From: Kitagawia praeruptora
Taxonomy: Eukaryota > Streptophyta > Magnoliopsida > Apiales > Apiaceae
DNA: 64,000 nucleotides
Assembly: GCA_037693485.1 (NCBI GenBank)
Contig: CM075349.1
Coordinates: forward strand, 75,371,001 to 75,435,000
Direction of reading: 5' to 3'
Part shown: positions 35,986 through 46,424 of the stretch, one piece after another
How positions within the stretch are numbered: the stretch's first letter is position 1
Layout: the number at the start of each line of letters is the position of its first letter
Notes under the pieces: model-generated
Told to the model about the DNA's origin: nothing
What the model saw: only the letters and a program-made list of their open reading frames with translations
Databases searched by the model: none
Position numbers and translations under genes: made by a program

Positions 35986-35999
35986 TTTGCCCCCCAACT
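35986..35999 (-). other. Polypurine tract of the Tat Gypsy element
   Basis: On the minus strand AGTTGGGGGGCAAA directly precedes the 3' LTR start TGATATGGGC. Confidence 0.85.
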
Positions 36000-36119
36000 T
36001 CTAGGAAAACTGATCAGGTTTTCCTTGAAGTTATAACGGCCTTATTCGAGACTTGGGTCAGGGTTTATTGCTCTTACGCGAGTATTTTCAACAATATCAT
36101 CTTGATGTAAAGCGTGGAG

Positions 36120-36350
36120 CGACCGACGCATTTACGATGACGTTGAACGACACTAATCAGTGTTAAACGGCACTACACAGTGCTAATCAGCCTTAAACAA
36201 TGTTTAAACAGTGTTAAACAATGTTAGGTGGCATCAAATGGCACTAACGGCACTAATCGGCGCTAAACAGTGCTAACCGGCACTAATCAGTGCTTAAACA
36301 GCACTAAACGGTGCTAATCGGCACTAAACTGTGCTAATCTCAATCTCTTT
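36120..36350. repeat. Degenerate GGCACTAATC repeat array
   Basis: About a dozen 10-14-bp units of the type CACTAATCGGCACTAAACAG alternate through 230 bp. The array lies in the non-coding stretch between the polypurine tract and the opposite-strand gene. Confidence 0.8.
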
Positions 36351-36417
36351 TCATCATTAACAATCATCCAAGATTTGCTGAAAAAGTCGAGATTTAGGTT
36401 TAAAAGTTCAATGAAAA

Positions 36418-37165
36418 AGTAGGGATCCAGGACCAAGAACTGAACCTGGACCGGGGGGATCCAGGTTCAGAAGCTGGTCGGCTGGACCCCCTGAAAATGA
36501 GCTGGTCGGCCAAAAGCTGGTCGGCTGAGACCTGGTCGGCCAGAAGCTGGTCGGCTGGCCCTCCTCCAGGGGAGCTGGTCGGCCAAAAGCTGGTCTTCCG
36601 GGACTTGGTTGGCTGAAATTCCTCTTCTAGGGCTAACTAGTCAATAATTGGCCTAAAAAACTTGAACTTAGACTCCTTCTTGATTTCAATAGAGAGTGTG
36701 GATCTAGGATCAGAAACCATCCATGGTCCTAAGGATCCATAGTCTTGACCTTGATTACGAATCGTCAGTATGGTCGCTTGTGACTTCATGGCTAACTTTG
36801 GCCTTCATGACTCATCTTGGCCTTCATGGCTAACCTTGGCCTCTCTTTAACATTGATAATCATCTGATATTCGCTGAAAAAGTCGAGAACCATGTCCAAA
36901 ATCATTTGCTGAAAAAGTAGGGATCCAGGACCAAGAACTGAACCTGGACCGGGGGGATCCAGGTTCAGAAGCTGGTCGGCTGAACCCCTCCAAAATAAGT
37001 TGGTCGGCCGGGACCTGGTCTTCCGGGACCTGGTCGGCTGACCCTCCTTAAAATAGGTTGGTCGGCCGGGACCTGGTCTTCCGGGACCTGGTCGGCTGAC
37101 CCTCCTTAAAATAGGTTGGTCGGCCGGGACCTGGTCTTCCGGGACCTGGTCGGCTGAGGCCCCTT
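36418..37165. repeat. GGTCGGC repeats, including a 58-bp tandem array
   Basis: A block beginning TAGGGATCCAGGACCAAGAA occurs at 36420 and again at 36918, showing a ~500-bp duplication. From about 37002 a 58-bp unit containing GGTCGGCCGGGACCTGGTC is repeated almost perfectly about 2.7 times. Looser CTGGTCGGC copies fill 36470-36600. The region is GC-richer than its surroundings and non-coding. Confidence 0.85.
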
Positions 37166-37524
37166 GTGCGTCGCGGTCGATTGCTTCTTGGCTAGCTAGT
37201 TAACCCAGACGTGAAAATCATTCATGATCTTGAGGATCAAAGACTTTGATCTGAATCTCAAACCATCATTTTGGCCATTCATGACTTTGTTATCTTCAGG
37301 ATCAAGGAACTTGACCTTGATCTTGGATCGTCAGTTTGGTCACTCGTGACTTCCGACGATATTATTCAAACATCAGCTATTTCTTCTTTGGCATATTTGA
37401 ATTTTAACGATCCTTTCTGTATAAAACGAGCAATTTCTGTCCTTTTTTCATCTTTAAACGATAGATGACCTGTAAACGCGAACCAGACTGAACTTCAACC
37501 TTTTACAGCAGGTCATGCTTCTTT

Positions 37525-37532
37525 TATAAAAG
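37525..37532 (+). promoter_or_regulatory. Candidate TATA box of the opposite-strand gene
   Basis: TATAAAAG lies 114 bp upstream of the ATG at 37639. A second TATAAAA is at 37420. Either could drive a plus-strand transcript independent of the LTR promoter. Confidence 0.45.
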
Positions 37533-37638
37533 AAGTGTGGTAGCTTTCATTTCATTCACTTCTTCACTTCTGGGTTTTCAAATTCTTAAGCTCTCTAGCC
37601 TTCAAGTTTCAAGATCAAGTTCCAGCTTTGTAATCAAG

Positions 37639-39760
37639 ATGTCAGAAGGTAACCGGCCAGTGGCTCCCCCTTTATCCATGATGGAAGCCATGGCAAAGAG
37701 GAGTAAGATGAGGACAGCTAAAGGTAAGGAAGAAATCAAACCTTCTTCATTCGTTGATCGTAAATTTGAATCCTTACTAGATCTTCTTAATATTATGAGG
37801 GACACATTCCCGAACTGTGCTAGTTTAGATGCTTTTAGCAGTCCCAGTAAGTTAAACGAAAAAGATGTCCAGAAAATAAAGGACTCATATCACTTTCCGA
37901 GTGCTATCAAAGTTCGTCTCGCAAAACCATCAGACAGGACCTGTAACTGGCACCCCGAGAGGCTTTGCGTCCACTGGGGTGCTCTGGATGCTGGGTTCAG
38001 ATTCCCCGTTGATAACTTCATCATAAGATTGCTGGCAGAGTATCAGATTCATCCCTGTCAGTTGTATCCCAACTCTTGGAGATATATCTCTATATTTTTA
38101 ATAAGATGTCGTCAATTGGGGATTCACCCGACTACTACATTATTTCGAAGTATCTTCGTAGCCAGTAACTCTTCCGACCAAAAGAAAGGATGGGTCAGTC
38201 TCAAGCACAGGGCCAAAATTCCACACATGGTGAACCCTTATTCTTTACCAGATTCCCAACATTTCTGGGAGAGAGAGTTTGTAATTCTTGAATGGAAAGG
38301 CGGTGATTGGGGTAACTTCTTCGTCAAGAGATTCGGAGTTGTGCAAGATAGTAAACACTTCGTTTGCGACCTCGATGATTCGGAGTTACAGGATCGAGAT
38401 TGGCTTCTGGCCGATGATGGCAGTACCCATTATAAAATGTTTCTGAATGAAAAGAACCTTATCGAAGCTGGCCTTAGCTTTCTTTCCGTTGAGGGTAATT
38501 TCCTTACTTAAGCTTCTTATGAACTCTGTTTGTTCTTATATCTGTGTTTTCTCTTTGTGTTTCAGCTGCGGAGGAGATTGACAGCCGTCCTCAGAATCAG
38601 CCGTCTGTGACTCAAAGAATGAAGAAAAAAGCTGAGGAGCTTTTGAATCCCGCTAAGCCTCGGATTCCCAACTTCTTGGAAGGTTGCTCTCAAGGCGGGA
38701 AAAGATCCCGTGGAAGTATCAGAACCCCCTTTATGCCATCCTGGGGTATATGCGAACAAGACTCGGTTTCTGGGAGTCCTGAACTATCCCTAGACTGGTC
38801 GAAGCTTTCTGTTACTCCTCCTGATAGACTGTCCTTACTTGCTGGGGACAAAATGAATGAGAATCAACTTCTGGGCTCCCAAGCCTTGTATCAGGTAAGA
38901 TACTTTTCCTACCGATTCTGGTATGATTTACCTCTTTCACATTCCTTATGCTTTGTGAACTTTGGTTGTAGGCTAATGCCTTCTTCCAAGCTGTCTGTAC
39001 CCAAGGCCTGGCTTTCAGGGATGAGAATATATCCTTGAAGACTGACTCAGCTAGGTTCCAGGAAGAGATTGACGACCTGCATTCTCAGGTTACCCATGCC
39101 GAAGCGGATGCCTTATCCTCCCGAAAGCAACTTGCCTCCTTGGCTCAAAAGAAGATGAATGATGCTAACAAATTGATTAAGGCATATCATAAATCTGAAG
39201 AGTTTCTACAGTTCATTGACGATCATGATGATGAGGTACGTCCTTACAACATGTCTGTTGGTTGGGACAAGGCAATCAATGCTGTAAGTAGCAAACATCC
39301 CTCAGTGGTTATCCCCTCTGATTTTCCTTGCCCTTTCTGGACTGCGGGTGACGAGGACCGTACAAACCTTGCCTCTGGATCGGGAACCAAAATTGTTCCC
39401 CAAGCATCAGGTTCAGGCTCTAAAGGTAGCCGTAGATCTTCGGGATCCAGGAGGCGTCCTCCAGCTGCTAGCCAAGACTCAAGTTCTTCGGGATCCCGTG
39501 GAAAGAAGCCCCCGCCTGCCAGGAAAGTTGGAGTTGTTCAGCAACCGATCCCAGGCAAGAGGGTGATCCGTAATGAAGACAGTTCGACTTCATCCTCCGG
39601 GGAGGAAGAAACCGAAGATGTGGAGACTACTACTCAACCTATGGCGGTTGTTGATCAAGCCGAGGAAGACACTTCAGGTGAAGAGTCCGGCGAGGAAGAG
39701 GATTCAGGTGAGGAGGAGTCGGGCGAGGAGAGCAGCGAGGAAGAATCCCCAGCTAAGTAG
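37639..39760 (+). CDS. Three-exon opposite-strand gene of the Tat element (putative gypsy-type transposase domain)
   Basis: Exons by splice logic are 37639-38494, 38566-38894 and 38972-39760. The introns are 71 and 77 nt with GGTAATT...TTTCAG and CAGGTAAGA...TTGTAG borders. Phases (1, then 0) join without a stop, giving 657 residues. I chose the ATG at 37639 (MSEGNRPVAPP) because the upstream extension has no ATG. Residues about 95-250 contain FRFPVDNFIIRLLAEYQIHP and YPNSWRYI, hallmarks of the plant putative gypsy-type transposon domain (Transposase_28). A coiled-coil-like stretch follows at about 420-470, then a Ser/Gly-rich basic region and a Glu/Ser-rich acidic tail. It converges on gag-pol with a 412-bp gap. 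Extra ORFs on the opposite strand are known in Tat elements; their function is not established. The gene is undamaged. Splicing is inferred. Confidence 0.75.
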
Positions 39761-40172
39761 GATGGGTTCCCCTATGGCCTTGCATGGCCCTTATCTAGCC
39801 GTTTGTGGCTTTATTTTATCATCTTTCAATTAATGTCCTTCGGGACTTAACCTTTATTCGTGTGTTGTAGCTTAACTTAAACCATGGCCCCTCGGGGCGT
39901 TTTATTTATGCATCTGTTTCCTTTATTCATATGCTTATTTACTTTCAGTACTTGATCTTTCCAGACTTGCACTCAACAGGTGCTTGGTACATAAACAAAA
40001 CATAGAATCATAGAATGGAAAACAGATTTGCATTGATATCTTGAAAGAGGGTTCAGCCCTTACATTGATACTATGGTCCTACTCGGGGTACTAGTCCCTG
40101 GAATGGTTTCATCGAACCTTATTTCTATTTTTATTTATAAATAGCTAAAAGCCAAGTCCTTATTAGGAAGGC

Positions 40173-43100
40173 TTATACATAATAAATCTTCAAGTTCAGA
40201 GCATGCCAAGTCCGGGGCACTTCATTCCCATCTAAGGTCTCCAACTTGTATGATCCTCGTCCTAGCGTCCTTCTGACTCGATATGGTCCTTCCCAGTTGG
40301 GGGCTAATTTCCCTTTCTGGCCAACTCCAGAAGCTTCAATCTTCCTGAGAACCAAGTCACCTTGCTGAAAGAACCTCTCCTTAACCCTGTGGTTATAATA
40401 GAAAGACGCTTTCTTTTGATGCTCCGCATTTCTGGCGTTTGCCTCATCTCTAACTTCATCAATCAGATCTAGAGCGAGCCTCATGCCTTCTTCATTAGCT
40501 TCAGGTTCATATGCCTCAACTCGAGGTGATGCCTGCATGATTTCCAGCGGCACAACAGCCTCAGCTCCATAAGCTAGCAAAAACGGGGTTGCTCCGGTAG
40601 TTACTTTACAAGTAGTGCGATAAGCCCAGAGTATAGGTAGCAGCTCATCCACCCAAGTGTTTCTTGAGCGCTCGACCCTTTTCTTTAGTCCATCCAGGAT
40701 AATTCGATTGGCCACCTCGGCCTGCCCATTCGCTTGCGGATGTGCCACAGAGGTAAAACGAAGCTCAATAGCATTTTCCTCACAATACTTCTTGAATTCC
40801 TCATTGTTAAATTGTGTCCCATTATCTGTCACAAGAATTCGCGGGATTCCATATCTACAAATTATGTTCTCCCAAAAGAACTGGGAAACTTGTTTGGTGG
40901 TTATCTTGGCTAAAGGTTTAGCCTCAATCCACTTAGTGAAGTAGTCAATGGCGACTATCAGAAACTTCCTCTGTGCCGAAGCCATAGGGAAAGGACCTAA
41001 TATGTCCATTCCCCACATTGCAAACGGGATGGGAGAATTGATCGAAGTTAACATCTCAGGCGGCTGCCTTACAATTGGAGCGTACTTTTGACATCTGTCA
41101 CACTTCTTGACATAGTCCTGGGCATCCGCCAACATCTCTGGCCAATAGAATCCCAGGCGGGTAATTTTGTGAGCTAGGGCTCTGCCCCCCAAGTGCTGCC
41201 CACAGATCCCTCCATGAACTTCCTCCAATGCTTCTCTTGCCTCTTGGGGCCTTAGGCACTTCAAGTACGGGACGACAAACGATCTCTTGTATAAGATGCC
41301 TTCAATCAAGGCATATCTCAATGCTCTTACTGACAATTTTCGTGCCTCCAAGGCATTGTCTGGAAGCCATCCAGTTTCTAGATGAGTTTTAATAGGATCT
41401 ATCCAACAGCTTCCCACATCGATAGGTGCTACCAACTTAGAGTTGATGGTTGGGGCCTTCAAGACCTGGAAGTAAACACTACCTGCGTAGTTCTCAATTT
41501 CAGAAGAAGCAAATTTAGACAAGGCATCGGCCTTAGCGTTCTCCTCTCTCGGAATGTGTTCCACATAGCATTCTTCAAACTGAGTCATAACAGCCTTCAC
41601 GACTCTTAGGTATTTTGCCATAGTCTCATCCTTGGCTTCAAACTCGCCATTCACTTGTGAGACCACCAGTCTCGAATCTCCACATACTTTGAGATTCTTG
41701 ACCCTCATGATTCTGGCCAAGCCTAATCCGGCTATCAGGGCTTCATACTCAGCTTCATTGTTGGTCGTTGGAAAGTCCAACTTCAAAGCGTACTCAACTG
41801 TGAACCCATCGGGGCTTTGCAGAACTAAACCTGCACCACTAGATTTTGTTTTTGATGCTCCATCAAAATAGAGTACCCAATATTCCTTCTGACCAGTTAT
41901 AAGTTCTTCACCTTTATCCTCGTTCTCAGGGGTGGTTATCATCTCCTGCCCCCCGACTTCTTGGTTGTCAATAGTGCATTCAACCACGAAGTCATCCAAT
42001 GCCTGAGCCTTGATGGCTGTCCGAGGCTTATACTTGATATCAAACTCTCCAAGTTCTATAGCCCATTTGATCAATCTTCCACTTGCTTTCGGACTGTGCA
42101 ATATGCTTCTCAACTGTTGGTCTGTCAAGACTTCGATTTTGTGAGCCTGGAAGTACGGTCTCAATTTCCTTGAAGCAGTGATTAATGCCAATGCAAACTT
42201 TTCAATGGAAGAGTAATTCAATTCCGCCCCATGCAACACCTTACTCACATAGTAGATGGGTTTCTGAACTTTCTTTTCTTCTTTGACTAGAACAGCACTC
42301 AATGCTTGTTCGGATACCGCCAGGTATAGGTAGAGAATCTCTCCAGGATTAGGTTTGGCCAACAACGGGGCTTCAGCCATGTATTTCTTCAACTGTTCAA
42401 AGGCCTCCTGGCTCTCTGTGGTCCACTCAAAATTTTTCACCTTTTTTAATGCCTGAAAGAAAGGCAAGCATTTGTCACCAGACTTGGAGATGAACCTTCC
42501 TAAGGCCGCAACCCGGCCAGTTAATTTCTGTACATCTCGTATTGAGCGGGGTGACTCCATGTCCAGAATAGCCTTAATCTTGTCCGGGTTGGCCTCTATG
42601 CCTCTCATGGAAACCATCAGCCCAAAAAATTTTCCCGATCCAACACCAAAAGCACACTTTGCTGGATTTAGCATCATCTTATGGTGCCTTAGCACTTCAA
42701 ATGCCTCTCTGAGGTGCCCTATATGATCTGCCTTGAGTAGGCTCTTGACTAACATGTCATCAACATAGACCTCCATGGTTTTTCCAATCAGATGGGCGAA
42801 TATCTTATTCACCAATCGTTGGTAGGTAGCTCCTGCATTCTTTAGACCAAAAGCCATAACAAGATAGCAGAAAACACCAAAGTCGGTTATGAAAGATACC
42901 TTAGGAATGTCATCCTTGTGCATCTTAATCTGATTGTATCCGCTGAAACCATCCATGAAACTTAACATCTCGTGTCCAGCTGTAGCATCTATTAGGGTGT
43001 CAATCCTTGGTAGAGGGAAACAATCCTTTGGGCATGCATCGTTCAAATCTGTGAAGTCGATGCACATTCTCCATTTTCCATTCGCTTTCTTGACCATGAC

Positions 43101-44618
43101 GGGATTAGCCAACCATTCAGGGAACTGAATCTCCTCAATGAACCCAGCTTCCAAAAGCTTATCAACTTCTTGCTTAATGGCCTCTTGCCTTTCAGGAGCA
43201 AAATTCCTCTTTTTCTGCTTTATTTTCTTCCGTTCAGGATCGACGTTCAACCTATGAGTTATAAGTTGGGGGTCAATCCCTGGCATGTCTGCTGCTGTCC
43301 AAGCAAACACATCGCTATTCTCTTGCAAGAACGCTATCAATTCGCTCTTCAGGGGTTCCTTCAGAGATGCTCCTATGTATGTAACCTTCTCCGGGTCGCT
43401 CAGCTCTAGAGGGACAGGTATTAAATCCTCTGCTGGCTTTCCTCGCTGTTCATCATCACTACGGACATCCATGTCTTCAATTGGGAGCACCTGCCCCCCG
43501 ACTCCATCAGCTCTTAGGGCGGACACATAACAACTTCTTGCCATCTTCTGGTCACCTTTCTGTTCTCCAACCCCGTTTCGGGTTGGAAACTTAATCTTCA
43601 TGTGATATGTTGAGGCAACAGCCTTGAACGCATGAAGTCCAGTCCTTCCCAGGATTGCGTTATAAGTCGAGGCTGCCTTAATTACCAGAAAGTTTAGCAT
43701 TTGAGTAGCTTCCTTAGGTTCCTGCCCGATTGTCACGGGTAACTGGATAGTACCCTCGACCTTGGACTCAACCCCATTGAACCCATAAATAGGCATGTTA
43801 GTCGGAGTTAGCTGAGAATCGGTATATCCCATCTTCACAAACGCATCATGAAACAGAATGTCAACAGAGGCTCCATTGTCTATCAAGACTCGTTTTACCT
43901 CCGAGTTCCCAATCACAGGGGTTATAACTAATGGGTCATCATGGGGGAATTTCACCCCTTCCAGATCAGAGTCATCAAAACCAATCACGGTTTCTGTTCT
44001 AGCACGCTTCGGGGCCTCTCCCACAATATGCATCACTTCTCTTGCGTATGCCTTTCGAGAATTGCGGGTTGTACCGGCCGCTGTTGGGCCTCCCCAGATC
44101 ATGTTGATAACTGGCCCTCGGGGCTGCGTGTTGCGGTCACGATCGTTATCCCTCCTGTCATTGTTTCTCCTGTTGTAATCCCCTCTTTGAGTTCCATGAT
44201 CTCCACCCTTTGTGAAATTGTTCAGCTTTCCTTTACGGATCAAGAATTCAATCTCGTCCTTCAACTGTCTGCAATCATCCGTGTCATGTCCTACATCTCG
44301 GTGGAACCTACAGTACTGATCATTATTCCTCTTTGCGGGGTCTCCCCTGAGTGGCTTCGGCCATCGGAAGTCTTTATCCTTCTCAATTTCCAACAAGATT
44401 TGACTTCTGGGGGCATTCAACCTTGCATAGTCAGAGAACCTTGGTCCCAAGTTCTTTTTTGGTGGCGAATCAGAGTCCTTGCTAGTTCGGGGATACTTGT
44501 CCCTAGCATCGTACTCCTGCCCTTGCTTACGCTTTTTTGTATCACTGTTTCCCTGACCATTGCCTAATGTGACCTCCTTCTTCGTGCTATCCTCGGCCTT
44601 GATGTACTTATCAGCCCT
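40173..44618 (-). CDS. Tat Gypsy pol: end of Gag, protease, RT, RNase H, aRNase H, integrase
   Basis: It is open for more than 1,420 codons in the same frame as gag, behind a single TGA; the first Met is at 44450. Counted from that Met: Gag knuckle of CxxHx4Hx4C type (CRFHRDVGHDTDDC, residues 47-60); protease VLIDNGASVDILF (188-200), with Asn where Thr or Gly is usual; RT with YVDDML (562-567); RNase H (about 680-790); a second, archaeal-type RNase H beginning LYFDGASKTKSSGAG (about 860); integrase with an HHCC finger ending CDRCQKYAP, then Asp in WGMDILGPF, Asp in VTDNGTQF and Glu in ANGQAEVANR. A C-terminal chromatin-contact region of the usual Gypsy type follows the integrase core. No frameshift is visible, so it may retain activity apart from the upstream stop. 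Confidence 0.95.
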   Translation of the reverse strand, partial: RADKYIKAEDSTKKEVTLGNGQGNSDTKKRKQGQEYDARDKYPRTSKDSDSPPKKNLGPRFSDYARLNAPRSQILLEIEKDKDFRWPKPLRGDPAKRNNDQYCRFHRDVGHDTDDCRQLKDEIEFLIRKGKLNNFTKGGDHGTQRGDYNRRNNDRRDNDRDRNTQPRGPVINMIWGGPTAAGTTRNSRKAYAREVMHIVGEAPKRARTETVIGFDDSDLEGVKFPHDDPLVITPVIGNSEVKRVLIDNGASVDILFHDAFVKMGYTDSQLTPTNMPIYGFNGVESKVEGTIQLPVTIGQEPKEATQMLNFLVIKAASTYNAILGRTGLHAFKAVASTYHMKIKFPTRNGVGEQKGDQKMARSCYVSALRADGVGGQVLPIEDMDVRSDDEQRGKPAEDLIPVPLELSDPEKVTYIGASLKEPLKSELIAFLQENSDVFAWTAADMPGIDPQLITHRLNVDPERKKIKQKKRNFAPERQEAIKQEVDKLLEAGFIEEIQFPEWLANPVMVKKANGKWRMCIDFTDLNDACPKDCFPLPRIDTLIDATAGHEMLSFMDGFSGYNQIKMHKDDIPKVSFITDFGVFCYLVMAFGLKNAGATYQRLVNKIFAHLIGKTMEVYVDDMLVKSLLKADHIGHLREAFEVLRHHKMMLNPAKCAFGVGSGKFFGLMVSMRGIEANPDKIKAILDMESPRSIRDVQKLTGRVAALGRFISKSGDKCLPFFQALKKVKNFEWTTESQEAFEQLKKYMAEAPLLAKPNPGEILYLYLAVSEQALSAVLVKEEKKVQKPIYYVSKVLHGAELNYSSIEKFALALITASRKLRPYFQAHKIEVLTDQQLRSILHSPKASGRLIKWAIELGEFDIKYKPRTAIKAQALDDFVVECTIDNQEVGGQEMITTPENEDKGEELITGQKEYWVLYFDGASKTKSSGAGLVLQSPDGFTVEYALKLDFPTTNNEAEYEALIAGLGLARIMRVKNLKVCGDSRLVVSQVNGEFEAKDETMAKYLRVVKAVMTQFEECYVEHIPREENAKADALSKFASSEIENYAGSVYFQVLKAPTINSKLVAPIDVGSCWIDPIKTHLETGWLPDNALEARKLSVRALRYALIEGILYKRSFVVPYLKCLRPQEAREALEEVHGGICGQHLGGRALAHKITRLGFYWPEMLADAQDYVKKCDRCQKYAPIVRQPPEMLTSINSPIPFAMWGMDILGPFPMASAQRKFLIVAIDYFTKWIEAKPLAKITTKQVSQFFWENIICRYGIPRILVTDNGTQFNNEEFKKYCEENAIELRFTSVAHPQANGQAEVANRIILDGLKKRVERSRNTWVDELLPILWAYRTTCKVTTGATPFLLAYGAEAVVPLEIMQASPRVEAYEPEANEEGMRLALDLIDEVRDEANARNAEHQKKASFYYNHRVKERFFQQGDLVLRKIEASGVGQKGKLAPNWEGPYRVRRTLGRGSYKLETLDGNEVPRTWHALNLKIYYV

Positions 44619-45896
44619 TCATTGGAGATCAGCCATATTCTCCGGGGGATGTTTTGCCAACGATCTCTTAAAGTATAAATCGGTGGTACCATGCTCCAAG
44701 GCTACCATTGCAACCTTATTGTCCAGATCAGTGATGTTCAGAGTCTCCTTGGTGAACCTCTTAAGGTAGTCTCTCAGACTTTCGCTCTTCCCTTGTACCA
44801 CATACATAAGAGATGCAGAGCTTTTCTCATGCGTTCTTCCGCTGATAAACTGACTAATGAAGGCAGCACTCAACTCCTTAAAGGAACCAATCGAGTTTGC
44901 AGGAAGCCGACTATACCATCTTTGAGCCATGCCTGACAAAGTTTGTGGGAAAGCCCTACACTTCAAAGCGTCGCTTGCAGGCTGCAACAGCAGTGCGTTT
45001 GAGAACGTTCTAACGTGGTTGGCAGGATCACCCATTCCATCATAAGCTTTGATTGTTGGCATCTTAAACTTCTTTGAGATATGAGCATTCATCACGTCTT
45101 CAGTAAACGGAGGTGTGGGATCATCAGGGTCCCCAAGTGGTATCAGATCCTTAGGGTTGCTTTTAGGGGTTTCCACCCTTGTAGTTCTTTCAGGTGGGAC
45201 GGTAGTCCTTCTTTGCCTCCTTAGAGGTCTCTCCAGATCTATGAAGGGAATCGGTCCTGACGTGGGAGGTGGCAAAGTCAGATTTGATCTGGCTTGCTCC
45301 CTGGCCATATCTTCCTTTAACTTTAAGATCTCGGCTTCATAAGCCTTAATCCTCTCAGCAACTGTTGAAGTGAGTCCATCATGGATAGTTCGAGTTCTCC
45401 CCATAGGCTCTTTACTTGCACGTCGCCTCCTTGGGGCTTCATCACGCTCGTAATCATCGTCAGAAGATGATTCATCTGAATAAGGACCAGAAAAATCGCG
45501 ATAATCTCGATCTCGAATATACAGGGCATGCCCACTTGGTCCAGCTCCGTAATTGGACATCCCATATGTTGGATTGGTGCTTATGGGGAGATCCGTAGTA
45601 TGGATCTGAACCCCTCGTGTAAGGTTGTTGGGACCTACAATCAGAGAAGAAATCCCCGTCTGAGGGGGGTTAGTCCCTGGAACTGTGTGGATGATCGGAG
45701 GTAGCGTACTCTCAACATGGGTAGTCGTCCCTAAGGGTTGAGAAACTTGGTACGAAACGATAGTTCCGGATGCCGGAGGTACTTGCTCAGATGTCGGAAG
45801 TACTTGTTCAGTAAGGGGCGGAGCAGAGCTAAGAGGTAGGGCCTCGGTAGCGATTGGCTCTGTAGTGCCTGGAGCAGTTCTTCGTGTTTGAACCAT
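44619..45896 (-). CDS. Tat Gypsy gag, N-terminal part (425 aa), ending at an in-frame TGA
   Basis: The ORF starts 34 nt after the primer-binding site with MVQTRRTAPG. Its first ~120 residues are Pro/Thr-rich. Residues about 280-420 contain the retrotransposon Gag core: AHISKKFKMPTIKAYDGMGD, then RAFPQTLSGMAQRWYSRLP, then SLRDYLKRFTKE. The TGA at 44621-44619 falls in MADLQ-stop-RADKYIKAE, where related Gag proteins read through to the zinc knuckle. It is in frame with pol, so the stop is either a nonsense mutation of a single-ORF gag-pol or a readthrough signal. With LTRs almost identical, any mutation must be recent or carried by the parent copy. Confidence 0.92.
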   Translation of the reverse strand: MVQTRRTAPGTTEPIATEALPLSSAPPLTEQVLPTSEQVPPASGTIVSYQVSQPLGTTTHVESTLPPIIHTVPGTNPPQTGISSLIVGPNNLTRGVQIHTTDLPISTNPTYGMSNYGAGPSGHALYIRDRDYRDFSGPYSDESSSDDDYERDEAPRRRRASKEPMGRTRTIHDGLTSTVAERIKAYEAEILKLKEDMAREQARSNLTLPPPTSGPIPFIDLERPLRRQRRTTVPPERTTRVETPKSNPKDLIPLGDPDDPTPPFTEDVMNAHISKKFKMPTIKAYDGMGDPANHVRTFSNALLLQPASDALKCRAFPQTLSGMAQRWYSRLPANSIGSFKELSAAFISQFISGRTHEKSSASLMYVVQGKSESLRDYLKRFTKETLNITDLDNKVAMVALEHGTTDLYFKRSLAKHPPENMADLQ

Positions 45897-45911
45897 GGTT
45901 GATGTCTTTTT

Positions 45912-45929
45912 CCCACAGACGGCGCCAAA
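45912..45929 (-). other. Primer-binding site of the Tat Gypsy element
   Basis: On the minus strand TTTGGCGCCGTCTGTGGGA starts at the base after the LTR end (45930). It is the standard Tat-lineage form. Confidence 0.9.
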
Positions 45930-46424
45930 TGTTGTGGAATAAAAACTAGGTTATGATTATGACGGCTAGGGTTCGGGAGCTTCGTGCTCTAATGGCTGCT
46001 TCTGCGTTCAAGACTAAACGGTCCTCACAGAATGCCTACGTATCTCTGTATTAGAGAATCAAGCCAATAAAACGTAGTTCTGAAGTGAGGGGTCAGACCC
46101 TTTATATAGGCTGAGAAACCCTAAAATCGTAGTAGGGTTAGGTGACTTGGTGGGCAAGTCACCGCCTCAAGGAAGGTTCTAGACTCCTTCCTTGTAGGAG
46201 TCAGTTTCCATGTTGGAATATGTATCTTGGAGACTAAGTCAGGCAAGAATAATATCCTTATTTGACTCTTACTTGCTGGGCTGTTTATTACCCCTAATAT
46301 TAATTACGAAATTAATATTATAGTTAGGGTTTGGGCCCATCTGGTGGGCCCCACGTTTGGACCATTCTAGGTCTAATTAATGCCACATTAAATGTGTCTT
46401 AGGGCTTACTTTTAGCCCATATCA
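45930..46424 (-). mobile_element. 5' LTR of the Tat Gypsy element
   Basis: It reads TGATATGGGC to TTCCACAACA on the minus strand. It contains the promoter TATA at 46108-46101 and is 495 bp long, one base more than the 3' copy. Confidence 0.95.
46101..46108 (-). promoter_or_regulatory. LTR TATA box driving gag-pol
   Basis: On the minus strand CCTATATAAAGGGTCTGACC gives a strong TATATAAA about 170 bp before the end of the LTR. It fits the U3/R border. The copy in the 3' LTR is at 35663-35670. Confidence 0.65.

Larger units (their letters stand above)
35492..46424 (-). mobile_element. Full-length young Tat-lineage Gypsy retrotransposon (10.9 kb)
   Basis: The LTRs 35492-35985 (494 bp) and 45930-46424 (495 bp) differ by a single base indel by eye. 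GTAGG flanks both sides (35487-35491, 46425-46429). On the minus strand come primer-binding site, gag, protease, RT, RNase H, a second archaeal-type RNase H, integrase, then an opposite-strand gene, tandem repeats and a polypurine tract. The second RNase H and the TTTGGCGCCGTCTGTGGGA primer-binding site mark the Tat lineage. Near-identical LTRs mean a very recent insertion; the only visible lesion in gag-pol is one TGA. Confidence 0.95.

Noticed and set aside
40657..44567. Many plus-strand ORFs of 60-208 codons
   Set aside because: They are shadows of the long minus-strand Tat pol and do not show independent features.
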